DNA of 64,000 bases from a virus: positions 1 through 64,000 of the IMG/VR virus record IMGVR_UViG_3300008012_000024, one strand, 5' to 3'. The notes beneath the pieces were generated by a model. The model was not told the origin of the DNA. It saw nothing but the letters and a program-made list of their open reading frames with translations, and did not search any database. Position numbers and translations under genes: made by a program. Of this stretch, positions 9,205 to 19,000 are shown one piece after another (positions within the stretch are counted from its first letter, which is position 1; every line of letters begins with the position of its first letter).

Positions 9205-12200
9205 TTAACTATTTTCTTCTAATTTTTCTATTCTAATCTCATGATTTTTTATAGATTCAATTAAAATCGGTATAATAGCATCATAGTTAACTGTTTTGGA
9301 CCCATCAGAATTAGTTTCAATAATTTGGGGTAAAACTTTTTCAACATCTTGTGCTATTAATCCAAGAGATGGTTTTTTACTTTCTTTCCAGTTAAATGCA
9401 ACTCCTTTTAATTGTTGCGTTATTCCTATAGGATCATTAATATTTTCAATATTAATTTTTGCTCTTACATCTGATAATGATGTAAAGGATTGTGAGGATA
9501 AATTTCCTGTAGATGGTTTGTAAAATAATTTAGTAGAATGAGTTGTAAGAATAGTAGTTATACCAGAGGTAACACTGGTAAAACCAATAGAATAGTCATT
9601 AGTATCAATACTAGTAGTAGGTAAATTCTCAATATTAAGTTCCCCTGCTCCACTACTAGATCCACCACTACCACCAACATCAGTTAAAATCGATGTTATG
9701 GCCCACTCATCTCCACCACTTGATGAGAACTGTACTTGTTCAACTTTAATGTAAACACCACTAGCAACTTTAGCATTTTCTGGAATTTCTGCTTGTACTT
9801 CTGTCCAAGCATTTGAAGCAGTAGCAGATTCATTAGTTCCAGCTCCACTTGTAACTCGTAATACTTTGTGGAATTGAGTCCAACCTACACCATCAAGGGA
9901 ATAATAAAGGAATAATTCTTCACCATTATCTGGACCTTCATACCAATTTCTACATACATGGAATGAAAATGTATTGGAATTTTTTAAGTATATTCTATTT
10001 GGTGTAATAACTTTTCTATCTGCACTAATATTAGGGGAACCTTCATCAAAAACACATATTGGAGTGTATTGATTTATCAAACCATCAGTTGATGATGTTG
10101 GTAAATTCACTGCACCTATTGTGTTATATTGGGCAATAGTAGTTGGCCATGCGTTATGAAAATAAGCACTAGCATAATTTGAAAAATCTAAAGCGGCAAA
10201 GGAACTATTAGTATTGGAAGAATAAGATCTTATGTAAACTGAACTCACCAGGTAGTGGTCGATGTTAGCACCACTAGATGATTGCTTTAGTCTTATGAAA
10301 ACTCCACCAGAGTTTTTAGCACCATCGGGAACTTTAAATACATTTCTTATCCATCTAAGACCATTTTGGGAAGAGCTATTAAACCTACCCCTCTCCCCAA
10401 TCTCATTCCAACCCGTAGTGCCATTATAAGAATATTCCAGTATTACTTCTTCCAAATCATCTGGTTGTTCACCCCAACCTCCTACTCCACCAGGAAGAGA
10501 CCAGAATTCAACCAATTCTGAAGATGCTAAAAATATTTTATTTCTAGTAGTGATAGTTCTCGTTTCAGTAGAACCAATACTACCTCCAGACGTACCAAAT
10601 TGAAAAACGTAATCATTGGATTGTATCCAAGGTAATGGTGTTGATGAAACATTTCCAAAATCAGAAAATGCATCAGTTAATGATCTTTGATATACAGTGC
10701 CTCTCATAACATTAGAGGTATTTGTTGCATCGAGTATAAGAGTTCCCGATCCACCACCTCCACCACCTATACCACCAGTATTTGGAGAAGTGATTTGTAT
10801 TGCTAATGCACTTATAGCCCAGTTATCAAAGGCAGTTCCACTACTATTGTCTTGTTTGAATCTAACATATGCACCTTCATAATTTTGTATTGCAGTTGGT
10901 ACATCTACTTCTTGAAGAACCCACGTATTTCTTGTTATATCTGATGGTTGAATTGTAAAAATGTTAGTCCAGTTAGTGCCGTTGAACGAATATTGGAGTG
11001 ATAAACCTTCACCAGAATCTGGTTGTTCACCCCATCCACTTCCACCTTGATTGACATAGAAAAATATCTTAGATATGGTGGCAAAATAAACTTTTCTACT
11101 TGTTCTTACCCATCTTTCTCCAGTTGTCCCTGAAAATAATGCAATTGATGCTCCAGATGTAACATTAGATGTGTTACTCATGCCACTTATATTACCTACA
11201 GTGGTAAAAGATACACCATCAACTAAATTATTACTAACAGTTTGAGTATTAACAACCAAATCTCCTGGAATGTCAAAATTCATCAATGTATAAGGTGTTG
11301 TAGATGTTAATCCTTTAACACCTTGTGCACCTTGTGAACCAGTGTCACCCTTGATACCACCTAAACCTATTCTGCCTTGAACACCCTGCCTTCCCTGTGT
11401 TCCCTGAGTGCCCTGCTCACCCTCGACACCCTGCATTCCTTGTGAACCTCTCCTGCCTTGTAATCCTTGAGTACCCTGTACACCTTGAGTACCTTGATCA
11501 CCTTTTGAACCAGTTATACCTCTACCTTGAACACCCTGTACACCTTGAACTCCTTGTAAACCCTGAGTACCTTGGGGTCCCTGAATTCCACTATACCCTT
11601 GTATTCCTTGAGGACCTTGAGTTCCTTGAACACCCTGAGAACCTTGAGGGGATAATCCTCCTTGAATTCCCTGAAGTCCTTGTAAACCTTGAACACCTTG
11701 GAATCCTTGAGATCCTTGAACACCTTGAAAATTACTTAAAGGACCCTGAAGTCCTTGCATTCCCTGTAAACCTTGTGTCCCTTGAGTGCCCTGAAAATTA
11801 CCAAGCACACCCTGGATTCCTTGCAACCCTTGAATACCTTGAATACCTTGAGCACCTTGGAATCCTTCCGTTCCTTGTAAACCTTGAACACCTTGGTGAC
11901 TTCTTCCTTGTAATCCTTGTAATCCTTGGAATCCTTGCGAACCTTGTAATCCTTGAACGCCTTGCAAACCTTGCAAACCTTGAAATCCTTGAGTTCCCTG
12001 GAATCCCTGCATTCCTTGAAGACCTTGAGATCCCTGTATACCTTGAAAACCTTGAACACCTTGAAATCCTTGGGATCCCTGTGTTCCTTGAAAATTACTT
12101 AAAGGACCCTGAAGTCCTTGCATTCCTTGTAAACCTTGTGTTCCTTGATTACCTTGTAATCCTTGAACACCCTGTAATCCTTGAAGTCCTTGTAAACCTT

Positions 12201-12678
12201 GAACGCCTTGGAATCCTTGGGATCCTTGAACACCCTGTAATCCTTGAAGTCCTTGTAAACCTTGAAGTCCTTGTAATCCTTGAAGTCCTTGTAATCCTTG
12301 AACACCTTGAAAATTTCCTAAAGGACCCTGTAATCCTTGTCTTCCCTGTAAACCTTGTGTCCCTTGATTACCTTGCAATCCTTGAGTACCTTGAGTACCT
12401 TGAAAATTGCTCAAAGCACCTTGCAGTCCCTGAGTACCTTGTATTCCAGCACCTTGTGTTTCAGTTGCTCTTATCCAATATCTTTCCCCAGCATAACCAT
12501 CGACAGCAGCAACCATATACTGATCGCCAGCAGGTATGGGTTTATTGACTATCGAAGAAACTCCAACTAAAGGATCTCCAAGATCTGGTTCTGCTTGATT
12601 TAATCCCAGAAATTGATATCTATCGGATGTTATTCCCGTTCTCGCAAGTTTTTTAACTCTTTTAGAATTAAGGTCCAT
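9205..12678 (-). CDS. Collagen-like tail fibre with C-terminal S74 self-cleaving chaperone
   Basis: 1157 residues. A short head domain (1-75) is followed by ~380 residues of Gly-X-Y repeats, mostly GLQ/GTQ/GVQ, broken by NFQG interruptions. Then come three related beta-sandwich-like modules (each with WGEQPD.GE.L.L.YS.NG..W) between ~500 and 1000. The last ~90 residues form the intramolecular chaperone: SLSDVRAK gives the Ser1069/Lys1074 dyad of peptidase S74, then [27 protein letters not shown] and a terminal helix. S74 domains trimerise fibres and cleave themselves off. The gene lies 1 bp upstream of the protease-RCC1 gene. This is a side- or long-fibre candidate. Confidence 0.85.
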   Translation of the reverse strand: MDLNSKRVKKLARTGITSDRYQFLGLNQAEPDLGDPLVGVSSIVNKPIPAGDQYMVAAVDGYAGERYWIRATETQGAGIQGTQGLQGALSNFQGTQGTQGLQGNQGTQGLQGRQGLQGPLGNFQGVQGLQGLQGLQGLQGLQGLQGLQGVQGSQGFQGVQGLQGLQGLQGVQGLQGNQGTQGLQGMQGLQGPLSNFQGTQGSQGFQGVQGFQGIQGSQGLQGMQGFQGTQGFQGLQGLQGVQGLQGSQGFQGLQGLQGRSHQGVQGLQGTEGFQGAQGIQGIQGLQGIQGVLGNFQGTQGTQGLQGMQGLQGPLSNFQGVQGSQGFQGVQGLQGLQGIQGGLSPQGSQGVQGTQGPQGIQGYSGIQGPQGTQGLQGVQGVQGVQGRGITGSKGDQGTQGVQGTQGLQGRRGSQGMQGVEGEQGTQGTQGRQGVQGRIGLGGIKGDTGSQGAQGVKGLTSTTPYTLMNFDIPGDLVVNTQTVSNNLVDGVSFTTVGNISGMSNTSNVTSGASIALFSGTTGERWVRTSRKVYFATISKIFFYVNQGGSGWGEQPDSGEGLSLQYSFNGTNWTNIFTIQPSDITRNTWVLQEVDVPTAIQNYEGAYVRFKQDNSSGTAFDNWAISALAIQITSPNTGGIGGGGGGSGTLILDATNTSNVMRGTVYQRSLTDAFSDFGNVSSTPLPWIQSNDYVFQFGTSGGSIGSTETRTITTRNKIFLASSELVEFWSLPGGVGGWGEQPDDLEEVILEYSYNGTTGWNEIGERGRFNSSSQNGLRWIRNVFKVPDGAKNSGGVFIRLKQSSSGANIDHYLVSSVYIRSYSSNTNSSFAALDFSNYASAYFHNAWPTTIAQYNTIGAVNLPTSSTDGLINQYTPICVFDEGSPNISADRKVITPNRIYLKNSNTFSFHVCRNWYEGPDNGEELFLYYSLDGVGWTQFHKVLRVTSGAGTNESATASNAWTEVQAEIPENAKVASGVYIKVEQVQFSSSGGDEWAITSILTDVGGSGGSSSGAGELNIENLPTTSIDTNDYSIGFTSVTSGITTILTTHSTKLFYKPSTGNLSSQSFTSLSDVRAKINIENINDPIGITQQLKGVAFNWKESKKPSLGLIAQDVEKVLPQIIETNSDGSKTVNYDAIIPILIESIKNHEIRIEKLEENS
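11310..12455 (-). repeat. Collagen-like coding repeats (9-bp periodic)
   Basis: On the plus strand this shows as endlessly varied CCTTGTAATCCTTGAAGT units, i.e. tandem Gly-Leu-Gln-type codons read leftward. Near-identical blocks recur inside this gene and in the large fibre gene, including the GPLSNFQG interruption block. The periodicity is a coding feature, not a CRISPR array. Confidence 0.9.
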
Positions 12679-12686
12679 ATTTTATA

Positions 12687-13046
12687 TTACTGTTTTGCTG
12701 TTTCAAGTACACTAAGTATTATTTCAAGAACACCATTTTCATTTGCAGTGACTTGAATACTATCTGATGTTTCTAATGCCAATCTTCCATCAGAAACTAA
12801 ATTTGCACCATCATTAGGTGCTACTAAAAATTCATTGGCAAAAGCAAAATTTATAGTTGATTCCGTTGGTCTTGAATGAAATGCACTAACTGTATATGCA
12901 CTCAATGCAGCTCCAGAAGAAACATTGGTGACTTGACATAATATTACAATAGATGCAACACCAATTGGGCATGTGTATATACCAACAGTATCAGTAGTTA
13001 CTGGTACTCGTATTGTTCGGAATTTATTAAGTGCTACTACTGCCAT
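12687..13046 (-). CDS. Small virion structural protein
   Basis: 119 residues, beta-rich with no membrane helix: MAVVALNKFRTIRVPVTTDTVGIYTCPIGVAS followed by alternating strands and SDSIQVTANENGVLEIILSVLETAKQ. It sits between the two collagen-like fibre genes, abutting the upstream one (stop at 13047, start at 13046). The strand pattern (nucleation of a small jelly roll, then a short C-terminal helix) resembles the proteins at 58727-59089 and 62661-63011, which also look like fibre accessory or tip proteins. No family name is recognised. Probably a fibre-associated or decoration protein. Confidence 0.6.
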   Translation of the reverse strand: MAVVALNKFRTIRVPVTTDTVGIYTCPIGVASIVILCQVTNVSSGAALSAYTVSAFHSRPTESTINFAFANEFLVAPNDGANLVSDGRLALETSDSIQVTANENGVLEIILSVLETAKQ

Positions 13047-16000
13047 TTATCCTATTGCAAGAATTAAAGGTGTTACTGTATTTAACAGACTTTGACTGAA
13101 TGCTCTACCACTAATTGTTCCAGTAAGTTGATTAATTGTAAACTGATCACCAATTTTAAAGTTACCAGCTTGATCCGTACTGGTATAAACAACTTGACCA
13201 CCATTGTTCATTACAACTTCATTTTCAGTTATAACAACTCCACCCAATCCAGGTTTTGCTGAGAAAATATTATTTCCAGCACCAACCCATTCAAAAGAGT
13301 GTGATGATGTAATTTGTAAACTTACTCTACTAAAATAGACTGTTGTTCCAGCACTCACTGTGTTATTTAGATTCTGGTTTAGAACAATAGTTGAGATTCC
13401 TGCAACAGGTTTTGTTGCACTTTCAATAGAATAATATAATGGATAAATTATGGTAGTTGCAGCTGCACCGACTCCTCCACCACCAGTAAACGTAACAGTT
13501 GGATTTGTCAAATATTGACTACCAGCACTAATAATATCTACTGAGATTACTCTTCCACTTGCATCAATATTTGGTGATCCCTCACAAACAATTCCATTTG
13601 GTCCTTCTGGATCTGAAATTGTAACTATTGGAGGTGCTATGTATCCAGAACCACCATCAGTAACTTCAATTTTTTGAACTGTATAATACAACTCTCCAAA
13701 ATATAATGCTTGTCCATCATAAGGACGATAACTACCAACTCCACTAACTGTTATAGTATCTTGCTCAACTTCTGCTATTCCAGAAGAAATGCCAGTATAT
13801 CTATAAATTGATTTAGATGTTTCATCACCGACACCATCAGCAACCAATCCCAATCTACCAAATGAGGAGTTTGAGTTTGTTAAGTCACATTGCCCACCTG
13901 AAGCGGTGAAAATTGCTGTATCGTTACAAATGGTAAATATAGAAACTAACTGAGAATATGCTCCATTTGTAATAGAAACTCCAATTCCTCCTTGGTTATA
14001 CTGTGTATATGAATCAACACTCATCGTTCCTGTAACACCAATATCTGGTAAATCACCAGGTTCTGCCTCAAATCCATCAACTTTCATTCCGATAGAATTT
14101 GGAATAAAGTTTGTACAGTTTCTAGTATAAGGTCCTTGAACAATATTACCAACCCCTCTAGAATATGGTGGTGTAACAGTTCCGCCAACAACATAAGTAT
14201 GATCTACACTAGAAGTTCCGACATTTACCGTAAAAGTATCATTTTCATTATCTGCACTTAATACTCTAAATGCATAACCGTTATTTCCAGAAGGATATAT
14301 TGTTGTAGTAGCCGCTCCACTAGAACATGCAAATTCCATATCTCTCAAAGTAACCAAATCACCTGATCTTAACTTAATTCCAGGTGAAGTAATTGTAACT
14401 ATTCCTGTAGTATGTGTGTAATCTGCTTGTGTAATGTTCATTGAACGATTAACAACATACCCATCAGAAACATATGTGTGTGGAATAGTACTAACACCAG
14501 TATATACATCAAAAGAATTATCACCATGTACCTTAGTTACATAGAACTCATATCCAAAATATCCAGATGGGAATCTTGTTGTTGAAATAGATCCACCAGA
14601 GGAACATGAGAATAACAGGTCTCTAATTTCAACCAAATCACCAACGTTAGGTGTATATCCTAATGCTTTAAGAGTTGTTTTTCCAGATTCTTTTTCGTAA
14701 ACAGCACTAGAAATTCCTGAGAGATGATCAAATCCTTCTCCACGATTTCCAGGATATGTTGTATTGAATCCAATTGTTGAGAATGCTGTTGATCCTAAAC
14801 CAACTATATTGGTGACAACCCCAACACATGACCTCATTGCTGATGCAACATCAGTACAAGAATTAATCGTATTGTTAAATCCAGACTTATAATCAGATTG
14901 AATAGATAAATCTTTTACTTGAGTGAACTCAGATTGGAAGTTACTAACCTTTTTAACTGTTCCACCACTTTCATATGTATGAGGTAATACTGTTTTGCCA
15001 GTTACTACTTCAAATACATCATCACTAAGAACATCTTTAACTGGGAAAATATAACCAAAAGTTCCATCAGGATAAATTTCAGATGTGTAATTGGAAGTTA
15101 ACGTTCCACCATTTACATAATTGTGTGCTTTTGTTGTAGTTCCTGTATTTACTTCAACTTTATTAGAAACGTATAACGCTGGGTAATTTGATAAATTACC
15201 GTCACTAATTACTGTGGTTATAATTGCAATAATATTATCAATATTCGTTTGCACATCTGCACAAGAACTAGGATCTTGATTATCACCTGTCAGAGGATCT
15301 GCTGTAATCGTTAAATCTTTTACATTTAATTGATTTGTAATTGCTTTCTTAGCATAATCGCGAATACTATTAAATGCCGTTATAGATTCTGACTCCTCTC
15401 CAAGTAATCCATTTGTAATTGGTGCACCATTTGCATCAAAATATGCTCTGGTAGATTCTCTAATAAATTTATTAGTCCCATATCTAATATCCTTTTCGAG
15501 AGCATCTACAATAAATCCGATGTCTCTACGACACTTATTTTCTCCAGCAACAAAAATACCTGCATTAACATAAGTTGTTTTTAAGAGATCAAGATTTCCT
15601 GCATCAATTATTACAACAACTAAAGAAGTTAAAGTGTCAATTGCACTTTGTACATTAGCACATGAATCTGATGACTGATTATCTCCAGTCACTGGATCAG
15701 CAGTAATAGTTAAATCTGTTACCGTAAGTTGATTAGTAATTGCCTGCTTCATTAAATCTCTAGCGGCATTAAAAGCATCTATAGATGATGCTTCTTCACC
15801 AACCAATCCATTTGAAATTGGTGTTCCATTATTAAAATAGAGTTTAACAAATGATATTGAATAACTATTTCCACCAGTAAATACATCAGTTGAAACTGCG
15901 TCTACAAAATAACCAATGTCACGTTTACACTTAGTTTCTGTTGAAGAATCTGCAGGATTTTCTCCAGCCTGCATTGTATTCCAAGCACTATTAATGATCT

Positions 16001-19000
16001 CCGTTCTGTTTTGCTGTATTAATCTATAAGCATCTTTAAATCTAGAAAATCTTGTTGTTTGTACATCATTAGGATAATAAAAATCTGGATGAGATATTGC
16101 AATCGAAGCTAAAGATTTATCAATAATTTCAGTTCTATTTGCTTTTATTAAATTTGCAGCATCAACATATCGATCATCAGTTGTAGATATAACTTCAAAA
16201 TCATATCCATTATTTCCAGATGGATAAACTGATTGACCTTGATCACAACTAAAAACTAATCCTCCAAGTTTTACTCTCTTTCCTGGTTCAATGAAAAGAT
16301 ATGGACCTGTTGGACCAGTTCCAGTAACTGTTACCGTAGTTATTCCAGTTAAATAATCATAATCTGCATCATCTACAGTAAATACTGGTGTATAAAGTTT
16401 GGATACTTGTCCACCACTCACGTAAGTATGAGGATTTGCATAAGTTGTAGATCCAGTATTTACTATAAATGTAGTGCTACTAGATGAAGAACTAATAACA
16501 TCTTGAACTGTAAATTCATATCCTTGATTTCCATCTGGATAAACGTCCGTTCCATCAACACACTCGAAAGTTAATCCTTCAATTTTAACTCGATCACCAG
16601 AGGATATTGGTAGATAACCAGAAGTTTGAATTGTTGTAATTCCTGTGCTGTTAGTGTAAGAAGCTGTTATAACACCAACAGGAACTCCAGAAGATCCAGA
16701 TGTACATGAATATGTCAGATTCTCAATTTTGACAGCATCATCTTTTAATAATCCATGATCTGTAGCAGTTATTGTAGTAATGCCAGTACTATAATCATAA
16801 TCTGCAGATACAACAGTTGTTCCAAATCCAACTACAGTTCCTCCCCAAGTAGAGTTATTAACAATTGCTCTAGCAACATCAAATGAATAGTCTAAAGTTG
16901 CAATTGTCTGTTCAATTTCACCTTTTTCATTGTCTAATGTACCAACTGCTAAGTTCCAATCATCATCATAATATGATTTACCAGCACCAACACACTTAGA
17001 GTTACCACCTCTAGTAATATCATATATTACAGATCTCCATATATCACCAACATCATCGGCACAATCAGCACTTTCTAATCTTACTCCATGAATTGTTGTA
17101 ATACCAGTAGCATAATTAAAATTATCAATAATATTAGTAATAATACCAACACGTTCTCTTATTTTTTCTCTAACTGCAGTGCAACCGCCACCAACTAAAA
17201 TTGGTGAGTAAGAAACATTTTGTGCAAGTTGACTATAAGTTGTAACACCAGGTTGAGATTTATAATCTTTGTTATCTATAATGTATGTTGTAACACCAAC
17301 AGCATATTGTATAGCGGATATAGTCGCATCTTGAATACTATTTCCATTTTCATCGTTTCCAATAATGTGGAGAAGTGTTCCTCCATCATCATAATAAGAT
17401 AATCCTGCACCAACACATTTTTTATTACTTCCAGCTTTCAAATCATAAGATAAAGAACGCAAAATATCTTTAATATCATCTTCACAATTAGATGGATCTG
17501 TAGAAATACCTGAAGAATTAGTAACAACAAATGGTTGACCAGCGGAACCAACGTATGCAGTGGTTAAAAATCCTACTGTTTCTGCAGCAATATAGTCAAT
17601 ATTTAAATCAATTAATCTTGCAGCATCTTGCTCTCTATGATTTCCAGCAAATCCACTATATCCACTAGTTAAGAATCCTACAGATTCTTTCGCAATATAA
17701 TCTAAATTCAATCTAATCATTCTTGCAGCATCAAAGAATCTATCCGTAGCAACCCCCAATAAAGGTTGTAATGCTACCACTGCAGCTCCATCAGTCATTT
17801 CTGGACCGATAAAGCTAATATCAGTTATATGACATCCATTATTAACATAAATCAAATCTTGATTTGGATTTTTTGGTGTAATAATACAATTTCTAAGTTC
17901 TGTTCCTTCAATCGAAACAATTTTATTCAGAATAACAGGATTATCCTCAACATATGTGCCTGGAAATACTTTTATAGTATCATTTGTTAATGCAACAGAT
18001 GAAGCTCCTTTTATAGTTCGCTTTGGATGATTTTCTGCAAGACCAGTATTATTATCATCACCATTTATAGAAACAAATATCGTTCTTCCAACTGGTTTAT
18101 ATGATTGAACTTCTACTTTACCTTTTCCTGGAACTTGAGTTTCAAAAATATCAATACCAATTCCTGGAACAATTTGAGTAACAATTCCACTTAGAGTATC
18201 ACCATTACCAAAATAATTTGTTGCTGTTGCTGTTCCAACTACAGTCAGTGTATTTGTAATTGCACTCGTTCCAATACCAATACTACCAGAGGATGGATTG
18301 AAAACTAATTTTTCACTAGATACCTCTATCACTTCAGTTGATCCAACAGTAACGTTGGTCATCACTGGATAAAGAACTACATCTTCATCGGTATCATCAA
18401 CTTCAAATTGTGTTATTCCCTTAGGACCTTGCAATCCTTGAAGTCCTTGAGTACCTTGGATTCCTTGAACTCCTTGTAATCCTTGAGTGCCCTGAACTCC
18501 CTGGAATCCCTGTGTCCCCTGTGTTCCTTGTAAACCTTGAGTACCTTGCGTTCCCTGGAGTCCTTGAATACCTTGGAGTCCTTGTGTTCCCTGAACTCCC
18601 TGTAAACCTTGCGTTCCTTGATGTCCCTGTAAACCTTGAGTTCCTTGAACTCCTTGTAAACCCTGAGTACCTTGGGGTCCCTGTAAACCTTGAGTGCCTT
18701 GAGTTCCTTGGAAATTCGATCTTACACCCTGTAAACCTTGGAGACCTTGGGTACCCTGATTTCCTTGTAATCCTTGAACACCTTGAACACCTTGAACACC
18801 CTGAGTACCTTGAGTACCTTGAACACCCTGAGGTCCCTGAAGACCCTGTGTTCCTTGTGTAGATTGAACTCCCTGTAAACCTTGAAGACCTTGAACACCC
18901 TGATTTCCTTGTAGTCCTTGAGTACCTTGAAAATTGCCAATTACACCTTGTAATCCCTGTAAACCTTGTAATCCCTGTAAACCTTGAAGTCCTTGTAATC

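Noticed and set aside
11397-12548. Long plus-strand ORF of about 383 codons (LEYLEHLENL type)
   Set aside because: It is the antisense of the Gly-X-Gln repeat tract; the repetitive Leu/Glu/Pro composition follows from the repeats, and no start signal is present.
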